From assembly GCA_002706335.1 (NCBI GenBank), contig PAKZ01000031.1:62001-126000 (forward strand): a DNA stretch of 64,000 bases, given 5' to 3'. The notes beneath the pieces were generated by a model. It saw nothing but the letters and a program-made list of their open reading frames with translations, did no database searches and was not told the origin of the DNA. Of the stretch, positions 56,387 to 64,000 are shown piece after piece. Origin of the DNA: Ahrensia sp. GTDB lineage: Bacteria > Pseudomonadota > Alphaproteobacteria > Rhizobiales > Rhizobiaceae. A program made the translations under genes and the position numbers. The number at the start of each line of letters is the position of its first letter. Positions within the stretch are counted from its first letter, which is position 1.

Positions 56387-57496
56387 GTGGCCCGACGTAA
56401 CAAAACCATAAATCTCGCCCTGCAGGGCGGGGGATCGCATGGCGCTTTTTCCTGGGGCGTGCTCGACGCGCTCCTGGAAGATGGCCGGCTCGAGTTCGAG
56501 GCGATTTCCGGAACGAGCGCCGGCGCCATGAACGCCGTGGTCCTGGCTGACGGTTGGGCCAGGGACGGCCGCGATGGCGCACGCCAGGCACTACACGATT
56601 TCTGGGTCGCGGTTAGCAAGAAAGGTCGCTTCTCGCCGGTACAACGAACGCCGCTCGATGTCTTCTGGGGGAATTGGAGCCTCGACTATTCGCCGAGCTA
56701 CCGGTTCTTCGATCTGATGTCGCGGGTCTTTTCGCCGTATGACACCAACCCTCTCGGGATCAATCCGCTGCGCGACGTCGTCGAAGAGCAGATCGATTTC
56801 GACCGGGTCAAACACAACGGCGCCATCAAGACCTTCGTCTCGGCGACCAATGTGTGGACGGGCAAGGTGCGCGTCTTCGACAAGGCGGAACTGACACCCG
56901 ATGTGGTGTTGGCCTCGGCTTGCCTGCCGACAATCTTCCAGGCGGTGGAAATCGACGGCGTGCCCTATTGGGACGGCGGCTTCGGCGGCAATCCGGCCCT
57001 GTTTCCTTTCTTCTATGAAACCGAAACACAGGATTGCCTGCTGGTGCAGATTAATCCGATCGAGACCGACAAGACGCCACGTTCGGCAATCGAGATCCAG
57101 GACCGGATGAACGAGATCACCTTCAACTCGGCGCTGTTGCGTGAGTTTCGCGCAATCGAGTTTGTGCGCCGGCTGATCGTCGACGGCAGGCTGGACGGTA
57201 TGAGCTACAAGGCGATCCGGATGCACCGGGTTGCCGCCGATGCGATCGTCAACGATCTGACCGCCTCCTCGAAAGCCAATGCGGAATGGACTTTTCTGGA
57301 ATATCTGAAGGAAATGGGCCGCGCGGCGGCCGCGGATTTCCTGGAACAGAATTATGACGACATAGGTAAGCGGTCGACGCTTGACCTTACCGAAGAAATA
57401 GCGCCGAACGTCTTGCCGCATACGCTCGACAAGCCGATCGGGCGCAGGATGAGGGAAGCGATGGAACGGATGAAACCGAAGAGGAAGGGTACCTAG
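56387..57496 (+). CDS. Patatin-like phospholipase family protein
   Basis: 369 residues from GTG 56387 with AAAGG upstream. Patatin Ser-Asp dyad hydrolase: oxyanion loop GGGSHG (14–19), nucleophile Ser44 in GTSAG, and Asp196 in YWDGGFGG. The C-terminal part (about 230–340) is a DUF3734-like extension. Next to bdhA it may act on PHB or lipid stores; that is inference. It overlaps the convergent TetR gene by 4 bp. Confidence 0.92.
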   Translation: MARRNKTINLALQGGGSHGAFSWGVLDALLEDGRLEFEAISGTSAGAMNAVVLADGWARDGRDGARQALHDFWVAVSKKGRFSPVQRTPLDVFWGNWSLDYSPSYRFFDLMSRVFSPYDTNPLGINPLRDVVEEQIDFDRVKHNGAIKTFVSATNVWTGKVRVFDKAELTPDVVLASACLPTIFQAVEIDGVPYWDGGFGGNPALFPFFYETETQDCLLVQINPIETDKTPRSAIEIQDRMNEITFNSALLREFRAIEFVRRLIVDGRLDGMSYKAIRMHRVAADAIVNDLTASSKANAEWTFLEYLKEMGRAAAADFLEQNYDDIGKRSTLDLTEEIAPNVLPHTLDKPIGRRMREAMERMKPKRKGT

Positions 57497-58113
57497 CTGT
57501 CCTTCAATCCGGCGGTGAGTGCGCCGTTGACGAAGGCCACAAGACGCCGCACGTCGTCCTCGATCGGTTCGCCGCGCAGATATTTGCCCTTCATGCCTTC
57601 CATCGCCTGCATCACGATTGTGGCGACGCTGCGGGCGTCCGTGCCTGTCGGATGAATCGCGATCTCGCCTCTTTGCGCCGCATCCGAAATGCCTGCGGCA
57701 ATCGCCTCGACCATCTGATCGCACCATTGCGCCTCGATGTCGCTGGCAATCTCCTCGTTCACGCCCATGAGCTCGGCGCCATGCGGTGTCGCGTCGATTT
57801 TGCGATGAACGGCCAGGATCGACTGGTCGATCGAATCGTACAACCTTTCCTCGAACGGCTTGTCACTGTCGAAGGCTTTGCGCGCCGTATGGCCGAGAAC
57901 CTCAAGCAGCCCCATCGATGCGGCACGGAAAATCTCGGTCTTGTTCCGGAAAACCTGATAGAGCGCCGGACGAGACATGCCCGCCGCGCGCGCGATGTCG
58001 TCCATAGATGTTTTCCGGAATCCATAATTGATGAAGACATCGAAGGCCGCGGCAATGATCGTGCCGCGCTTGTCCGGAGTGGTTTGGAACATCATGTCTT
58101 GACGATATGACAT
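57493..58113 (-). CDS. TetR-family transcriptional regulator
   Basis: 206 residues; ATG 58095 ([11 protein letters not shown]) gives a slightly shorter form. The N-terminal HTH is [30 protein letters not shown]-type (split here only for description) with the recognition helix [16 protein letters not shown]. The ligand-binding C-terminal domain is not diagnostic. It is divergent from the molybdenum hydroxylase operon and both are likely controlled from the four-half-site operator at 58100–58138. Confidence 0.93.
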   Translation of the reverse strand: MSYRQDMMFQTTPDKRGTIIAAAFDVFINYGFRKTSMDDIARAAGMSRPALYQVFRNKTEIFRAASMGLLEVLGHTARKAFDSDKPFEERLYDSIDQSILAVHRKIDATPHGAELMGVNEEIASDIEAQWCDQMVEAIAAGISDAAQRGEIAIHPTGTDARSVATIVMQAMEGMKGKYLRGEPIEDDVRRLVAFVNGALTAGLKDS

Positions 58114-58138
58114 TTTTCGTTATTTTGTCAATTTGTCA
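58100..58138. promoter_or_regulatory. Symmetric TetR operator candidate
   Basis: Half-sites TGAC at 58100–58103 and 58108–58111 and GTCA at 58127–58130 and 58135–58138: TGAC–N4–TGAC–N15–GTCA–N4–GTCA, exactly symmetric about 58119. It overlaps the TetR gene start and lies 57 bp before the divergent oxidoreductase gene. TTGACA-like boxes on both strands may be the promoters. Confidence 0.65.
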
Positions 58139-58194
58139 GGACGGATATCCGGTGGAAACCGGCGCTGTGCTCCCTTCATGAACACGGAACCGCC

Positions 58195-58680
58195 ATGCAA
58201 CTCACTATCAATGGTGACACGATCGATCTCGACGTCGATCCGGCTATGCCGCTTCTGTGGGCCCTGCGGGATGCCGCGGGTCTGAAGGGCACGAAGTTCG
58301 GTTGCGGCGTGGCGAGTTGCGGCGCATGCATGGTCATTATCGACGGCGTGGCGACCTTTTCCTGCGTGACCGCCGTCGGCGACGTCGAAGGCGAAGTCCG
58401 TACGATCGAGGGTCTGGCGAAGGATGGCGTGTTCCATCCCGTTCAGCAGGCCTGGATAGACGAACAGGTGCCGCAATGCGGCTACTGCCAGTCCGGGCAG
58501 ATCATGGCCGCCGTGGCTTTGCTTGAGGAAAATCCGCAACCGAGCGATGCCGATATCGACACCGCAATGTCCGGCAATCTGTGCCGGTGCGGTACCTATT
58601 CACGCATCCGCGCGGCGATAAAGCGCGCCGCCACGACAATGCCATTGCCTGTCGAAGATCAGGCTGCCAGCGAGACGTAG
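58195..58680 (+). CDS. 2Fe-2S subunit of a molybdenum hydroxylase (isoquinoline 1-oxidoreductase alpha type)
   Basis: 161 residues. Two 2Fe-2S clusters are readable: plant-ferredoxin type Cys37, Cys42, Cys45, Cys57 and the helical type Cys95, Cys98, Cys130, Cys132 (CGYCQSGQ … NLCRCGTY). There is no signal peptide; it would be co-exported with the Tat-targeted large subunit that follows after 4 bp. No FAD subunit is present, so electrons probably pass to a cytochrome or quinone instead of NAD. The substrate is unknown; IorA is the nearest named family. Confidence 0.93.
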   Translation: MQLTINGDTIDLDVDPAMPLLWALRDAAGLKGTKFGCGVASCGACMVIIDGVATFSCVTAVGDVEGEVRTIEGLAKDGVFHPVQQAWIDEQVPQCGYCQSGQIMAAVALLEENPQPSDADIDTAMSGNLCRCGTYSRIRAAIKRAATTMPLPVEDQAASET

Positions 58681-58684
58681 GGCT

Positions 58685-60952
58685 ATGGGCAAGATCCTCC
58701 GTCGTACATTCTTGATCGGGACCGGCCTCGTCGCAGGCGGGCTCGCTGTCGGCTATTATGCGGCCAGCCGGCCGTGGCCAAATCCGCTCGAGGCTGACCT
58801 CGCTCCGGGCGAAGAAACCTTCAATCCTTATGTGAAGATCGGTGCGGACGGAGCCATAACAATCATCGCGCCGCGCGCCGAAATGGGTCAGGGCGTACAC
58901 ACCACGCTCGCAGCGCTGGTCGCCGAGGAACTCGGCGTGCCCTTGTCCGCGGTAGCGGTCGACCAAGGACCCACATCGCCTGCCTATTACAATCTGGCGG
59001 TGCTTGAACAGGGCGGTCCGTTTTCCGAACTCGACACTTCCCTGATGGCCGAGACGGCGCGGAAAGCAACGCGTGCGTTCGGACCGCTCGCCGGAATGCA
59101 GATTACCGGCTCGTCTACGTCGGTACGCGATGCCTATGATAAAATGCGGCAGGCGGGAGCGGTCGCGCGAACACTGCTGTTCGCCGCAGCCCAGGAGCGG
59201 CTGGCTACGCCTGCCTCGAAGCTTCAGTTCGATGGCGCCGAAATCGTCGCACCGAGCGGGCGGCGTGTGGGTATCGCGTCGATTGCTGCCGAAGCAGCGG
59301 CCCTGCCCGTTCCAGACGAGATCGTTTTGAAGGACCCGGCCGACTGGACCCTGCTCGGAAAAACGCAGCAGCGCGTCGATCTGGTCGACAAGGTCACGGG
59401 CGCGGCGGAGTTCGGTATCGATGTGGATTTGCCGGACATGCTCTATGGCACAGTCCTGATGAATCCGAAGCTTGGCGGCGGCATTGAGACCGTGAGCACT
59501 TCATTCGCGGAAGCCGTGCCGGGGGTCGTGAAGATCGTCCGGCTGGAAACGCAGCTTGGTTCGGGCTTCGGCGTCATCGCCGAAAACACGTGGGCGGCTT
59601 TCCAGGCGGCTGAGGCGATCGAGGTCGAATGGGGCGATGCTCCCTACCCTTCGAACACAGAATCGATCATGCGGGTCTTCCGCGACACGATCGAAGGCCC
59701 GTGGAAGGGTTCGGCGTGGCGCGACGATGGCGATGTGGATTTCGCATTCGGCGACGCGCCGCCGGATTCGATCTTCGAGGCAGATTACGAAGTGCCGTTC
59801 CTCGCCCACGCCACCATGGAGCCGATGAACGCCACCGCACAATTCGCCAATGGCAGGCTGACCGTTTGGGCGCCGACCCAGGCGCCGACGCTGATCCAGA
59901 CGATCCTCGCCGATGCCATCGGGATCGACAGCGACGCGGTGACGATCCATTCGACCTATCTCGGCGGAGGCTTCCGCCGCCGGGCGGAGGCGGATTTTGC
60001 ACTTTACGCAGCCGAACTCGCCAGGGAAGCCGGCGGGCGGCCCGTCAAGGTGACCTGGACGCGCGAAGAGGACATGGCGCATGACGTCTACCGGCCCGCG
60101 GCGGCCGGGCGGTTCCGCGTCCGCATGGATGTCAACGGCATGCCGGATGCGGTCGATATGCGCATCGCGACGCCCTCGATCCTGAAAAGCATCGGCAAGC
60201 GGATATTCCCTTCGGTGCCGATCTTCGGGCCGGAACGATTGCTGACCGAAGGCGCCTTCGACCAGCCCTATGCGATCCCGAACTATCGCGTTGCCGGCAT
60301 CGAGATCAACATGCCGATACCGGTCGGCTTCTGGCGCTCCGTGGGATATTCGTACAATGGCTTCTTCCATGAGTGCTTCATGGACGAGATCGCCGAACGG
60401 GCGGGGCGCGATCCAATCGATCTGCGGCTGCAACTGATGGCCGATTATCCGCTTGCGGTGGCGGTGATGGAGAAGTTGCGCGACATCTCCAACTGGGACC
60501 GGCCGCTGCGCAGCGGCAAGGCGAAGGGCGTCGCCTTCACGATGAGCTTCGGCTCCTGGGTCGGAGAAGTCGTCCAGGTTGCGGAGACGCAAGACGGACT
60601 TGTCGTCGAAAAAGTCTGGGCCGTGGCCGATGTCGGCCGCGCGCTCGATCCGGGTATTGTCCGTGCGCAGATCGAATCCGGCATCGTGTTCGGACTCTCC
60701 GCCGCGATCGGCCAGCAAATTACCTTCAGCGGCGGCAAGGTGGATCAGCAGAATTTTTACGACTTCGATGCCATGCGTATCGACCGGTGTCCCAAATTCG
60801 AGATCGAGATCCTGGAAAATTCACAAGCACTTGGCGGTGTTGGAGAAATCGGCACGCCGCCGGCCGCGCCCGCCCTTGCCAACGCGGTCCGGTCATTGAC
60901 CGGAAAACGCATTCGCAGCCTGCCTCTTTCCGGGGAGGTCGAATTCGCCTGA
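58685..60952 (+). CDS. Molybdopterin-binding subunit of a xanthine dehydrogenase-family hydroxylase (IorB type)
   Basis: 755 residues. Twin-arginine signal LRRTFLIGTG (Arg6-Arg7) then a hydrophobic core, so the complex acts in the periplasm. Molybdenum-cofactor domains include EMGQGVHTTLAALVAEE and HSTYLGGGFRRRAEADF, and GVGEIGTPPAAPA carries the catalytic Glu721. Divided as in isoquinoline oxidoreductase and aldehyde oxidase-like membrane-linked enzymes. It lacks a dedicated chaperone gene (XdhC/CoxF-like) in the window. 172 bp separate it from the RND adaptor; I see no gene there. Confidence 0.92.
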   Translation: MGKILRRTFLIGTGLVAGGLAVGYYAASRPWPNPLEADLAPGEETFNPYVKIGADGAITIIAPRAEMGQGVHTTLAALVAEELGVPLSAVAVDQGPTSPAYYNLAVLEQGGPFSELDTSLMAETARKATRAFGPLAGMQITGSSTSVRDAYDKMRQAGAVARTLLFAAAQERLATPASKLQFDGAEIVAPSGRRVGIASIAAEAAALPVPDEIVLKDPADWTLLGKTQQRVDLVDKVTGAAEFGIDVDLPDMLYGTVLMNPKLGGGIETVSTSFAEAVPGVVKIVRLETQLGSGFGVIAENTWAAFQAAEAIEVEWGDAPYPSNTESIMRVFRDTIEGPWKGSAWRDDGDVDFAFGDAPPDSIFEADYEVPFLAHATMEPMNATAQFANGRLTVWAPTQAPTLIQTILADAIGIDSDAVTIHSTYLGGGFRRRAEADFALYAAELAREAGGRPVKVTWTREEDMAHDVYRPAAAGRFRVRMDVNGMPDAVDMRIATPSILKSIGKRIFPSVPIFGPERLLTEGAFDQPYAIPNYRVAGIEINMPIPVGFWRSVGYSYNGFFHECFMDEIAERAGRDPIDLRLQLMADYPLAVAVMEKLRDISNWDRPLRSGKAKGVAFTMSFGSWVGEVVQVAETQDGLVVEKVWAVADVGRALDPGIVRAQIESGIVFGLSAAIGQQITFSGGKVDQQNFYDFDAMRIDRCPKFEIEILENSQALGGVGEIGTPPAAPALANAVRSLTGKRIRSLPLSGEVEFA

Positions 60953-61124
60953 TCGGTTGTCGTTTGCGTTCTGCATCGCTTGATGTGGCATTCCAACAAC
61001 AATCGATTTCGTAAATGTTCGAAAACGACCAGTAATTCGGTCGGAAATATTGAATAGGAACGTATTGCGGCCACTTAACTCCCGTTTGCGCCGCGTGCCG
61101 TTCCAGACTTTTTAAGAGACTAAG

Positions 61125-62267
61125 ATGAAAGCTAATCGCTATCTGGCCATTCTTGTTTTACTGGGTTCGGCCGCCTGGATCGCCACGGGCGAGTTTGCGT
61201 CCGTCGGAAGCGCCGCGGACTCCACATCGGAGGCACCTGCTGCCGAAACCGCGTCCGCTCCTTCAGGCGACGAAGCCAAGTCGCTTCAAACCGTGGGCGT
61301 CGCTGTGATTCCGCAGATCATGCATGCCCGTTCGATCAAAATTTCCGGGGTCACCCAGGCGGACAAGCAGACGACCGTCACGGCGCGCGCCGGGGGCATC
61401 ATCGGGGAATTACTGGTTGAGCAGGGTGACCGGGTCAACGAAGGCGACGTGATTGCGAAGATCGCACCCGAGGGGCGCGACGCCGCGTTGCGTTCGGCGC
61501 AGCAGGCGCTCGAGCAGGCGCAGGCCCAGGCCGATGCGACGAACGCGCTGGTCAAGAAAGGCACTCTGCCGAAGCTTCAGGGCGATTCCGTCATGTCGGC
61601 GCTTCGGGCCGCCGAAAGCCAGGTCGAGGCGGCGCAGGCCGAGATCGACAAGCTCGACGTGATCGCGCCATATGACGGGGTGATCGACGAGCTGAGCATC
61701 GAGAAAGGCGCTTCCGTCGGCGCCAATGCGCCGGTGGCCCTGCTTATCGCGCTTGATCCGATCATCGGCGTCGGCGAGGTCAACGAGAGCGATCTGGGTG
61801 TGGCGAAAGTCGGCGAAGATGCCGATCTGCGGCTGGTCAGCGGCGAGACGGTAACCGGCACGATCCGCTATATAAGCCGGTCTGCTCAGGCGGCGACGCG
61901 TACCTACACTGTCGAAGTTGAGGTCCCGAATCCGGATCTCGCCATTCCCGCCGGCATGACGACGGAAGTCATCCTGCGCGGCGAACCGGTTCTGTCGACG
62001 CCGGTGCCGCGTTCGGTCGTCGCCCTCAACGACAATGGCGAACTCGGAGTGCGAACCGTCAACGACAATGACGAGGTGGAATTCCACCCGATCGACATTG
62101 TGGACGATTCCACCGGCGCTCTGATCCTCGGCGGCATCCCGAAAGGTGCGCGCGTGATCGTGGCGGGCCAGAATTTTGTTGGTGACGGCGTCAAGGTTCA
62201 TCCAGTCGAAGCTGACAGCGAAACTATCCGGAAACTGGTCGAGGAAGCGGCCGCGGGAGCAATCTGA
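61125..62267 (+). CDS. RND efflux periplasmic adaptor (HlyD/AcrA family)
   Basis: 380 residues. N-terminal signal/anchor (about 6–28), a low-complexity Ala/Ser/Glu linker (to about 55), a lipoyl domain, a short coiled-coil hairpin (about 120–178; ALRSAQQALEQAQAQADAT), then barrel and membrane-proximal domains. Short hairpin suggests a compact RND adaptor. No lipobox. The permease begins 3 bp after its stop, so the two form an operon; whether the upstream oxidoreductase is cotranscribed is open. Confidence 0.92.
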   Translation: MKANRYLAILVLLGSAAWIATGEFASVGSAADSTSEAPAAETASAPSGDEAKSLQTVGVAVIPQIMHARSIKISGVTQADKQTTVTARAGGIIGELLVEQGDRVNEGDVIAKIAPEGRDAALRSAQQALEQAQAQADATNALVKKGTLPKLQGDSVMSALRAAESQVEAAQAEIDKLDVIAPYDGVIDELSIEKGASVGANAPVALLIALDPIIGVGEVNESDLGVAKVGEDADLRLVSGETVTGTIRYISRSAQAATRTYTVEVEVPNPDLAIPAGMTTEVILRGEPVLSTPVPRSVVALNDNGELGVRTVNDNDEVEFHPIDIVDDSTGALILGGIPKGARVIVAGQNFVGDGVKVHPVEADSETIRKLVEEAAAGAI

Positions 62268-62269
62268 AC

Positions 62270-64000
62270 ATGATGAGTTTCCTAGAAGTTGCGGTGAAGA
62301 ACGCGCGGTTGACGATCACCGCGCTCGTGTTCTTTCTCATCGCCGGCGCGCTCGCCTACATCAGCATCCCCAAGGAGGCCGAACCCGACGTTCAGGTCGG
62401 TGTCGTCTATGTGAGCCTCCATTTGCAGGGCATCTCGCCGGAAGACGCCGAGCGTCTGCTCGTGCGTCCGGTGGAGACGCGGATCAAGAACATCAAGGGC
62501 ATCGACACCTTCACGTCGAATTCCTACCAGGGCGGCGGTAACGTCGTCATCCAGTTCGAGCCCTCCGCCGACATGTCGACCGCGCTTCAGGATGTGCGGT
62601 CGAAGGTAGACGACGCAAAGCAGGAGTTTCCGGAGGGCACCGACGAACCGTCGGTTAACGAGGTCAACATCTCGGAATTCCCGATCCTGGTCGTCACCTT
62701 GTCCGGCGACGCGCCGGAGCGCGTAATGACGCGCGCGGCCAAGGAGCTGCGCGACCAGATCGAGGAAGTTGGCGGCGTGCTCGAAGCGAACCTGCAGGGT
62801 TCGCGCGACGAGATGGTGGAAGTCATCATCGATCCGGTGAAGCTGTCCTCCTACAATCTTCAGCTCGACCAGCTGATCGCGGCGGTGCGCGGCAACAACC
62901 AGCTCGTCGCCGCGGGTACGCTGCAGGGCGAGGAAGGCAAATACGCCGTCAAGGTGCCTGCTCTCATCGAAACCGTCGAGGACATTGCCAATCTGCCGAT
63001 TGCGGCCAGCGGCAATGCCGTGGTGCGCGCACGCGATCTCGCGACGATCCGCTCGACTTTCGAGGACGAGACCTCCGTCGCGCGGCTGAACGGCAAGCCG
63101 GCGATCGCAATTGAAGTTTCCAAACGCGCCGGGTCCAACCTGATCGAGACGATCGACAGCGTGAAGGAGGTGGCGACCGGCTTCAAGTCGCAGCTTCCGG
63201 CCGGCGTGGAGATCAGCTTCAGCCAGGACAAGTCGACGGATATCCGCAATCTGCTGGATGATCTGCAGAACTCGGTGCTGACCGCGGTTATCCTGGTCTT
63301 TATCGTCATCCTGTATTTCCTTGGTATCCGGTCTTCGATCCTGATCGGACTTGCGATTCCGACATCGTTCCTGATGGGCATCCTGGCGCTGTCGGTGGCG
63401 GGTTTCACGGTCAATATCGTCGTGCTGTTCAGTCTCATTCTCGCGGTCGGCATGCTGGTCGACGACGCGATCATCGTGACCGAATATGCCGAGCGGCGCA
63501 TGACCGAAGGCATGCCGTCGGGCCCCGCTTTCGCAGAGGCCGCGCGGCGTATGTTCGGGCCCGTTGTGGTCGCAACGGCGACCCGCATCGCGGCGTTCTC
63601 GCCGCTGCTGTTCTGGCCGGGCATCGTCGGCGAGTTCATGGGCTATCTGCCGCTGACGCTGATCTGCACGCTGTCTGCATCGATCCTCTATGCGCTGTTC
63701 TTCGCGCCAACGCTTGGCTCGATTTTCGGCAAGGCGACGGTCGAGGAGCGGTCGCCCGACGGAATGTACATGGCGGTGGTCAAGCGGGCGGTTCGGCATC
63801 CGCTGCCGACGCTTGGGCTCGTCAGCGCGCTGATGGTTGTCATCGTCGTACTCTACGGCAAGTACAACAACGGCACGGAATTCTTCCCCTCCGTCGAGCC
63901 GGACTACGGTCTCGTCTATGTTCATGCGCGGGGCAACCTGTCGCTCGAGGAACAGGACACAGCTGTGCGCTCAGTCGAACAGCGCATTCTGGGATGGCCG
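62270..64000 (+). CDS. RND efflux permease, 5' part (runs off window)
   Basis: 577 residues seen; the full-length family is about 1000–1050. Starts MMSFLEVAVKNARLT; ATG 62273 is equally likely. The first TM (about 10–30), the periplasmic loop with ISPEDAERLLVRPVE, and TM2–6 (about 335–490) are visible, including GMLVDDAIIVTEYAERR with the conserved Asp pair of the proton relay. Resembles AcrB/MexB-like family members with SIPKEAEPDV, typical of the HAE1 class in alphaproteobacteria. No outer membrane factor is seen in the window. Confidence 0.95.
   Translation, partial: MMSFLEVAVKNARLTITALVFFLIAGALAYISIPKEAEPDVQVGVVYVSLHLQGISPEDAERLLVRPVETRIKNIKGIDTFTSNSYQGGGNVVIQFEPSADMSTALQDVRSKVDDAKQEFPEGTDEPSVNEVNISEFPILVVTLSGDAPERVMTRAAKELRDQIEEVGGVLEANLQGSRDEMVEVIIDPVKLSSYNLQLDQLIAAVRGNNQLVAAGTLQGEEGKYAVKVPALIETVEDIANLPIAASGNAVVRARDLATIRSTFEDETSVARLNGKPAIAIEVSKRAGSNLIETIDSVKEVATGFKSQLPAGVEISFSQDKSTDIRNLLDDLQNSVLTAVILVFIVILYFLGIRSSILIGLAIPTSFLMGILALSVAGFTVNIVVLFSLILAVGMLVDDAIIVTEYAERRMTEGMPSGPAFAEAARRMFGPVVVATATRIAAFSPLLFWPGIVGEFMGYLPLTLICTLSASILYALFFAPTLGSIFGKATVEERSPDGMYMAVVKRAVRHPLPTLGLVSALMVVIVVLYGKYNNGTEFFPSVEPDYGLVYVHARGNLSLEEQDTAVRSVEQRILGWP

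Noticed and set aside
60953-61124. Possible EcfG-type (GGAAC … CGTT) promoter before the RND adaptor
   Set aside because: The GGAAC and CGTT elements are about 21 bp apart, beyond the usual spacing of 16–17.
62282-63925. Minus-strand frame of 547 codons
   Set aside because: Antisense to the RND permease; His/Asp/Arg-rich shadow.
1-64000. CRISPR arrays, insertion sequences, prophage, tRNA or rRNA genes
   Set aside because: No repeat-spacer pattern, transposase, integrase or RNA gene was found on reading; gaps between genes are mostly under 200 bases.

Overview
This window looks like a chromosomal backbone segment of a GC-rich alphaproteobacterium of the order Rhizobiales (Hyphomicrobiales). 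Evidence for this is the ChvG/ChvI–HprK–EIIA–HPr cluster next to pckA, a DivL-type Tyr pseudokinase, the TsaE–AmgK fusion, the hemE/maf origin neighbourhood, and the mnmE–mnmG–rsmG–parA–parB locus with two perfect parS palindromes. I see no transposase, prophage, CRISPR array, rRNA or tRNA. Gene density is high and almost every gene is a recognisable core gene.

Layout. 1–7.8 kb (minus): addB (cut by the left edge), murU-like uridylyltransferase, tsaE–amgK fusion, divL. 8.0–13.4 kb (minus): ahcY with a candidate palindromic operator, then ptsH, an EIIA-Man protein, hprK, chvG and chvI, i.e. the nitrogen/carbon-type PTS plus the acid/envelope two-component system. 13.4–13.7 kb is an AT-rich divergent promoter region with repeated palindromes in front of pckA. 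13.7–17.1 kb (plus): pckA, arfB, a BON–LysM protein, alkB. 17.1–21.7 kb (minus): coaA, hisE, hisF, hisA, hisH, a DUF2628 protein, hisB. 21.9–26.5 kb (plus): hslV, a GNAT acetyltransferase, a polytopic membrane protein, hslU, and a DUF1402 protein that looks lysozyme-like. 26.5–29.3 kb (minus): Xre regulator, Smr protein, mltA, Tim44-like protein. 29.4–30.6 kb (plus): fxsA and secB. 30.6–33.4 kb (minus): dnaQ, coaE, aroE, maf.

33.4–33.85 kb is a 443-bp gene-free, partly AT-rich stretch between maf and hemE with seven DnaA-box-like 9-mers and three GANTC sites. I interpret it as the chromosomal replication origin (Caulobacter-type hemE-linked oriC). To its right come hemE, hemJ and rho (plus), a DUF255/thioredoxin-fold protein (minus), and mnmE, mnmG, rsmG, parA, parB (plus) with parS sites at 40250 and inside rsmG at 42245. 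Then come holA, lptE, leuS (minus), the YggS-family PLP protein and an MltB-like transglycosylase (plus), rpmF and mtgA (minus), ispA (plus), and an SLT transglycosylase, ispG and an ArsC/Spx-like protein (minus).

55.5–64 kb is the most accessory-looking part: bdhA (3-hydroxybutyrate dehydrogenase) and a patatin-like phospholipase, a TetR regulator with a strikingly symmetric four-half-site operator, a divergent two-subunit molybdenum hydroxylase (2Fe-2S subunit plus Tat-targeted molybdopterin subunit), and an RND efflux adaptor and permease (the permease cut by the right edge).

The genes combine chromosome replication and segregation (oriC, dnaQ, holA, parABS, addB), cell-cycle control (divL), envelope and peptidoglycan turnover (murU, amgK, mltA, MltB-like, SLT, mtgA, lptE, ChvGI) and central carbon regulation (pckA, PTS, ahcY). 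No wholly new multi-gene system is evident. The points most worth a second look are the origin, the pckA/chvI operator array, the TetR operator with its oxidoreductase, and the lysozyme-like reading of DUF1402.
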